Below, one piece after another: positions 59,322 to 64,000 of a DNA stretch of 64,000 nucleotides. Every line of letters starts with the position of its first letter. The first letter of the stretch is position 1. The notes beneath the pieces were generated by a model, which did no database searches, was not told the origin of the DNA, and saw only the letters and a list, made by a program, of their open reading frames with translations. Position numbers and translations under genes: made by a program. Origin of the DNA: Paulinella micropora (taxonomy: Eukaryota > Cercozoa > Imbricatea > Euglyphida); contig BJOX01000129.1 of assembly GCA_009731375.1 (NCBI GenBank), positions 93,089 to 157,088 on the forward strand, read 5' to 3'.

Positions 59322-59324
<3 letters not shown>
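59257..59324 (+). repeat. Recurrent motif E, copy 2
   Basis: A longer copy includes the left part CCGATTGGCGGCAGGGTGG and the core CTTCGGATATGCAGAGCTG. One frame reads [17 protein letters not shown] repeat is on both sides. Confidence 0.82.
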
Positions 59325-59404
<80 letters not shown>

Positions 59405-59559
59405 GTCTGTCTGTCTATCTACCCACCTATCTATCTATCTATCTACCTACCTACCTACCTACCTACCTACCTACCTACCTACCTACCTACCTATCTACCT
59501 ATCTACCTATCTACCTATCTACCTACCTACCTACCTACCTACCTACCTACCTACCTATC

Positions 59560-59612
<53 letters not shown>

Positions 59613-59621
59613 ATATATCTA
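59325..59621. repeat. Intron E-F: TATC/TACC array before exon F
   Basis: TATC repeat with a TACC block (59448-59556). It passes into TATATTTTTATATACAG, the exon F acceptor. Confidence 0.93.
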
Positions 59622-59636
59622 TATTTTTATATACAG

Positions 59637-59673
59637 ACTACTCTCGTTCGCCTCGTACAAGCACTCACCGCAG
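59637..59673 (+). CDS. Micro-exon F (37 nt) of a split gene
   Basis: The acceptor is TATTTTTATATACAG and the donor CGCAG|GTAAGA, the closest match to a consensus 5' splice site in the window. Entered in phase 0 from exon E it reads TTLVRLVQALTA and leaves one G. Exon G supplies exactly the two bases needed. All frames of this short island are open, so the frame is fixed by the chain and by exon G, which has only one open frame. Confidence 0.65.
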
Positions 59674-60054
59674 GTAAGATGTTTGTTTTTTTGTTTGTCG
59701 TCGTTGTTGTTATTTGTTTTTTGTTTATTTGTTTGTTTGTTTGTTTGTTTGTTTGTTTGTTTGTTTGTTTGTTGTTTTTGTTGTTGCTGTTGTTGTTTGT
59801 TGCTGTTTGTTGCTGTTGTTGTTTGTTGTTGTTTGTTGTTGTTTGTTGTTGTTGCCAACCTCGTTGTCGTTGTTGTTGTTTGTTGTTGTTTGTTGTTGTT
59901 TGTTGTTGTTGTTGTTGTTGTCGTTGTTGTTAATGTTGTGTCGTTGTCGTTGTTTTTGTTGTTTGTTGTTGTTTGTTGTTGTTTGTTGTCGTCGTCATCG
60001 TCGTCGTCGTTGTTGTTTGTTGTTGTTTATTGTTGTCGTTGTCGTTGTTGTTGT

Positions 60055-60091
<37 letters not shown>

Positions 60092-60238
60092 CGTCGTCGT
60101 CGTCATCGTCGTCGTCGTTGTTGTTTGTTGTTGTTTGTTGTTGTTGTTTGTTGTTGTTGTTGTGGTTGTGGTTGTGGTTGTTGTTGTTGTTGTCGTCGTC
60201 GTCGTCATCGTCGTCGTCGTTGTTGTGTGTTGTTGTTT

Positions 60239-60274
<36 letters not shown>

Positions 60275-60297
60275 GCTGTTGTTATTGTTGTTGCTGC

Positions 60298-60336
<39 letters not shown>

Positions 60337-60735
60337 CGTTGTTGTCGTTGTTGTCGTTGTTGTTGTTGTTGTCGTTGATGTTGTTGTGTTTGTCGTCGTC
60401 TTTCTTCTTCTTCTTCTTCTTCTTCTTCTTCTTCTCCTTCTTATCCTCCTCCTCCTCCTCCTCCTCCTACTCCTACTTCTCTTCTTCTTCTTCTTCTTCT
60501 TCTTCTTCTTCTTCTTCTTGTGTTTCTTGCTGTTCTTCTTCTTCTTCTTCTTCTTCTTCTTCTTCTTCTTCTCCTTCTTCTTCTTCTTCTTCTTCTTCTT
60601 CTTCTTTTGTTCCTACTCCGCCTTTTCCTCCTCCTCCTCCTCCTCCTCCTCTTCTTCTTCTTCTTCTTCTTCTTCTTCTTCTTCTTCTCCTTCTTCTTCT
60701 TCTTCCTCCTCCTCCTCCTCCTCCTCCTCCTTTTT
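59674..60735 (+). repeat. Intron F-G, part 1: TTTG, TTG, TCG, TTC, TCC succession
   Basis: After the exon F donor come GTTT repeat, TTG repeat with TCG and TGG patches, then from about 60396 TTC and TCC repeat. Each class grades into the next by single substitutions in the unit. It translates as poly-Val/Cys/Leu or poly-Ser/Phe, which I regard as artefact. Confidence 0.92.
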
Positions 60736-60753
60736 CTTCTTCAATATACTATA

Positions 60754-60767
60754 GTTTGCATGCAAAC
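60754..60767. repeat. 14-bp perfect palindrome
   Basis: GTTTGCATGCAAAC is exactly self-complementary and is preceded by ACTATAGT, another palindrome. It sits between TCC and CATA repeats. No function is assigned. Confidence 0.8.
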
Positions 60768-61347
<580 letters not shown>

Positions 61348-61379
61348 CTTTCCATTCGAAGGCATCCTAGCCAAGGCTA
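61348..61379 (+). pseudogene. G1: copy of the exon G acceptor and first bases
   Basis: TTTCCATTCGAAGGCATCC and CTAGCCAAGGCT reproduce the acceptor and about the first 19 bases of exon G (61616) with two substitutions, then break off into TATC. It lies 255 bp upstream of the full exon and looks like a truncated tandem duplicate. Confidence 0.75.
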
Positions 61380-61466
61380 TATCTATCTATCTATCCATCT
61401 ATCTATCTATCTATCTATTTATCTATCTATCTAGCTAGCTAGCTAGCTAGCTAGCTAGCTAGCTAG
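61380..61466. repeat. TATC and TAGC arrays
   Basis: TATC repeat passes into nine or so CTAG (TAGC) units directly before motif E copy 3. Confidence 0.93.
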
Positions 61467-61546
61467 CCCGCTACCCAGTCGCCGATTGGCGGCCGGGTGG
61501 CATGGATGCCTATGTCTTCGGATATGCAGAGCTGATAGACCAAACA

Positions 61547-61550
<4 letters not shown>
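61467..61550 (+). repeat. Recurrent motif E, copy 3 (longest)
   Basis: It begins CCCGCTACCCAGTCGCCG and continues through GGCGGCCGGGTGGCATGG to the shared core and ACCAAACATAT. One frame reads MDAYVFGYAELID. It ends in TATC repeat. Confidence 0.84.
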
Positions 61551-61606
<56 letters not shown>

Positions 61607-61615
61607 CATTCGCAG

Positions 61616-61678
61616 GCATTCTAGCCAAGGCTGGCGGTATTGGAGAAAAGATTAGTCTAATCCTCAAAGTTAGCAGTG

Positions 61679-61680
<2 letters not shown>
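61616..61680 (+). CDS. Micro-exon G (65 nt) of a split gene
   Basis: The acceptor is TCTTTCCATTCGCAG after TATC repeat, a good pyrimidine tract plus CAG; the donor is GTGAG|GTCTCT into CT repeat. The two first bases complete a Gly codon with the G left by exon F, then the frame reads ILAKAGGIGEK through to VSSE and leaves phase 0. The other two frames contain stops, so the match to the phase set by exon F is informative. Its 3' half is copied four more times downstream between CT repeats. The protein is unrecognised. Confidence 0.66.
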
Positions 61681-61729
<49 letters not shown>

Positions 61730-61834
61730 GAGAGAAGATTAGTCTACTTCTCAAAGTTAGCAGTGAGGTCTCTCTCTCTCTCTCTCTCTCTCTCTTTGGA
61801 GAGAAGATTAGTCTAATTCTCAAAGTTAGCAGTG

Positions 61835-61874
<40 letters not shown>

Positions 61875-61907
61875 CTCTCTCTCTCTCTCTCAGTCTCTCT
61901 CTCTCTC

Positions 61908-61939
<32 letters not shown>

Positions 61940-61986
61940 GCTCTCTCTCGGACAGAAGATTAGTCTAATTCTCAAAGTAAGCAGTG

Positions 61987-62020
<34 letters not shown>
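61681..62020 (+). repeat. CT arrays with copies of the exon G 3' end (H copies 1-3)
   Basis: Copies of GAGAAGATTAGTCTAATTCT through AGCAGTGAGGTC occur at 61729-61770, 61798-61839 and 61950-61991, each followed by CT repeat. The first two stay in the exon G frame through the CT spacers, which encode Ser/Leu repeats; the third is frameshifted. Each copy keeps a GTGAG|GTCTCT donor, so each could act as an alternative 5' splice site. Confidence 0.88.
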
Positions 62021-62370
<350 letters not shown>

Positions 62371-62456
62371 CCAGCCCGCTACCCAGTCGCCGATTGGTGG
62401 CCATGTGGCATGGATGCCTACGTCTTCGGATATGCAGAGCTGATATACACCAAACA

Positions 62457-62460
<4 letters not shown>
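62371..62460 (+). repeat. Recurrent motif E, copy 4
   Basis: Close to copy 3, with GGTGGCCATGTGGCATGG instead of the GC-richer form and a two-base insertion (GATATACACC). TATC repeat is on both sides. Confidence 0.84.
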
Positions 62461-62499
<39 letters not shown>

Positions 62500-62535
62500 T
62501 TATCTATCTATCTATATATCTATCGATCTATCTAT

Positions 62536-62594
<59 letters not shown>

Positions 62595-62672
62595 GCTAGC
62601 TAGCTAGCTATCTACCTACCTACCTACCTACCTACCTGCCTACCTATCTGTCTATCTACCTATCTATCTATC

Positions 62673-62703
<31 letters not shown>

Positions 62704-62750
62704 GTCTGTCTATCTATCTATCTATACATATATATATATATATACATCAT
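62461..62750. repeat. TATC, TAGC, TACC and TA arrays before exon I
   Basis: TATC repeat with short TAGC and TACC patches (62593-62650), more TATC, then a TA run at 62725-62745 that leads into TCATTCAATCTCACAG. Confidence 0.92.
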
Positions 62751-62762
62751 TCAATCTCACAG

Positions 62763-62817
62763 GCTGAACGCAACAAACAGAAGATGCAGCCTCTTTCCAC
62801 TGTGCCTGGATTAGAAA
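62763..62817 (+). CDS. Micro-exon I (about 55 nt) of a split gene
   Basis: The acceptor TTCAATCTCACAG follows TA repeat. Entered in phase 0 from exon G it reads AERNKQKMQPLSTVPGLE, while the other two frames have stops, so the phase match is informative. The donor is proposed at TTAGAAA|GTCTGA because the same AAA|GTC boundary recurs in two later copies, leaving one base; a donor at 62801 is possible but less likely. The peptide is charged and unlike the hydrophobic exons before it. The next exon is not identified. Confidence 0.52.
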
Positions 62818-62823
62818 GTCTGA

Positions 62824-62903
<80 letters not shown>

Positions 62904-62987
62904 TTATCTATCTATCTATCTATCTATCTATCCATCTAAATATCTATCTATCTCTATGTCTATCTATCTATCTATCTATTTATCTAC

Positions 62988-63025
<38 letters not shown>

Positions 63026-63065
63026 GTCTGTCTATCTATCTATCTATCCATCTATCTATCTATCG

Positions 63066-63100
<35 letters not shown>
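62818..63100. repeat. TATC and TGTC arrays after exon I
   Basis: GTCTGACTATC begins a TATC array with a TGTC block (62872-62902) and isolated variants. Confidence 0.93.
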
Positions 63101-63101
<1 letters not shown>

Positions 63102-63140
63102 GCCTATATCTTAGGATGTGCAGAGCTGATAGACCAAACA

Positions 63141-63142
<2 letters not shown>
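63101..63142 (+). repeat. Recurrent motif E, copy 5 (short)
   Basis: Only the right half is present: TATATCTTAGGATGTGCAG and GCTGATAGACCAAACATAT. The inverted copy at 63691 shares its GATGTGCAGAG variant. Confidence 0.82.
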
Positions 63143-63195
<53 letters not shown>

Positions 63196-63196
<1 letters not shown>

Positions 63197-63229
63197 GCCC
63201 CCTTTCCACAGTGCGTAGATTGGAAAGTC

Positions 63230-63230
<1 letters not shown>
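63196..63230 (+). repeat. F1: copy of the exon I end and donor
   Basis: CCTTTCCACAGTGCGTAG and ATTGGAAAGTCA match the end of exon I (CTTTCCACTGTGCCTGG, ATTAGAAAGTCTGA). TATC is on the left and GATA on the right. Here the changed base makes a CACAG acceptor, so a 15-nt frame-neutral exon is conceivable but unproven. Confidence 0.75.
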
Positions 63231-63268
<38 letters not shown>

Positions 63269-63269
<1 letters not shown>

Positions 63270-63406
63270 GAGATGTCGCAAAGGAATGTAGTCCTTGCAA
63301 AGGAACGCAGTTTCACATCAAACAATAATTTGTGTACTGTGCATGTGTCCGGGATGGGAATCACGGGTAGACTGTGTTCTGGAAAAAGAAGAGGAGGAAG
63401 GACGTT
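63269..63406. other. Unique 138-base island, coding candidate on either strand
   Basis: This is complex sequence between GATA repeat and a 10-N gap. On the minus strand a pyrimidine tract CTTCTTTTTCCAG gives a strong acceptor and one frame stays open across the island, reading HSLPVIPIPDTCTVHKLLF and onward, but no GT donor follows before the repeat. On the + strand frames starting MSQRNVVLAKERSF are also open, but the upstream context is purine-rich. I cannot decide the strand. If it is minus it may belong to a different gene. Confidence 0.4.
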
Positions 63407-63416
63407 NNNNNNNNNN
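63407..63416. other. Assembly gap, 10 N
   Basis: Ten N bases. Sequence to the right (63417-63510) repeats 63137-63230 exactly as far as I can read, at an offset of 280. Confidence 0.98.
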
Positions 63417-63420
63417 AACA

Positions 63421-63475
<55 letters not shown>

Positions 63476-63476
<1 letters not shown>

Positions 63477-63509
63477 GCCCCCTTTCCACAGTGCGTAGAT
63501 TGGAAAGTC

Positions 63510-63510
<1 letters not shown>
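63476..63510 (+). repeat. F2: second copy of the exon I end and donor
   Basis: Appears identical to F1, including the preceding number of TATC units, so it is either a very recent duplicate or an unmerged contig overlap at the gap. Confidence 0.8.
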
Positions 63511-63595
<85 letters not shown>

Positions 63596-63604
63596 GTAGG
63601 TAGG

Positions 63605-63686
<82 letters not shown>

Positions 63687-63690
63687 TATA
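63511..63690. repeat. GATA/GGTA array
   Basis: GATA repeat with one GGTA patch at about 63594-63606, ending at the inverted motif E. Confidence 0.95.
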
Positions 63691-63733
63691 GATATGTTTG
63701 GTCTATCAGCTCTGCACATCCGAAGATATAGGC
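63691..63733 (-). repeat. Recurrent motif E, inverted copy
   Basis: ATATGTTTGGTCTATCAGC and TCTGCACATCCGAAGATATA are the reverse complement of the copy at 63101. The surrounding repeat is GATA rather than TATC, so motif and repeat have inverted together. Confidence 0.85.
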
Positions 63734-63836
<103 letters not shown>

Positions 63837-64000
63837 TACGAGTGTCTTCTTATGCCTTACTGGCCTTTGTCTCCCTGCTCTCTTCTATTCATTTTTATTC
63901 ATTTTTATTCATTTTTAATCGTTTTTTTTTTTAATTCATTTTGAATTTATTCTATTCCATTTCATTTCTTTTGGTTTCATTTCATTTCATTTCATTCATT
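63837..64000. other. T-rich unique end with pentanucleotide repeat
   Basis: About 50 bases of complex pyrimidine-rich sequence (CTTACTGGCCTTTGTCTCCC) are followed by TTCATTTTTA repeats, a T run, and TTTCA pentamers to the window edge. No gene is seen within the window. Confidence 0.6.

Overview
This window is eukaryotic nuclear DNA made almost entirely of short tandem repeats. There is no prokaryotic operon, phage or CRISPR signature, and nearly all long open frames are translations of pure repeats: FIHS from ATTC, LSIY from TATC, IHTY from CATA. The few non-repetitive islands carry canonical GT-AG splice sites, which also points to a eukaryote with a microsatellite-inflated genome. I cannot name the taxon. 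Six runs of N (326, 796, 10, 475, 72 and 10 bases) and very long pure arrays mean local lengths and copy numbers are uncertain.

Layout: 1-1130 is GATA/GGTA repeat around a 196-base unique island; 1178-3547 is a CATA array; 3549-3581 is an exon-like island; 3587-3735 is a TAA/TTA inverted repeat; 3736-4485 is mostly unique and ends in a 33-bp minisatellite; 4486-5311 is the first of three related TATC-spacer-GATA islands. From 5312 to 52884 there is a roughly 47.6 kb ATTC array with GATTC, TTTC and CCTTC variants, two more GATA islands (15481 and 33027), higher-order repeats and four inverted GAAT blocks near its right end. It grades through TTTC into a TTTC/TTCC pyrimidine tract at 52885-53858.

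The most interesting part is 53.86-62.82 kb. Eight short non-repetitive islands (31 to 65 nt), each preceded by AG and followed by GT, are separated by 126 to about 2100 bp of microsatellite. Read as exons on the + strand they join in one continuous frame: 370 nt, no stop, every junction phase matching. Only one of the three starting frames survives the whole chain. I interpret this as the interior of a split gene made of micro-exons whose introns have been filled by tandem repeats. A ninth, 21-nt candidate is frame-neutral. A 33-nt candidate at 3549 is phase-compatible and would imply a 50 kb microsatellite intron. The encoded peptides are rich in Leu and Ala and look helical; I do not recognise the protein.

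The introns also hold repeated fragments of the exon edges. Five copies of the exon G 3' end with its donor lie between CT repeats, the exon I end and donor recur twice at 63.2-63.5 kb, and a separate recurrent motif (called E here) occurs at least six times, once inverted. Tandem-repeat growth therefore seems to have copied exon/intron boundaries along with the repeats.
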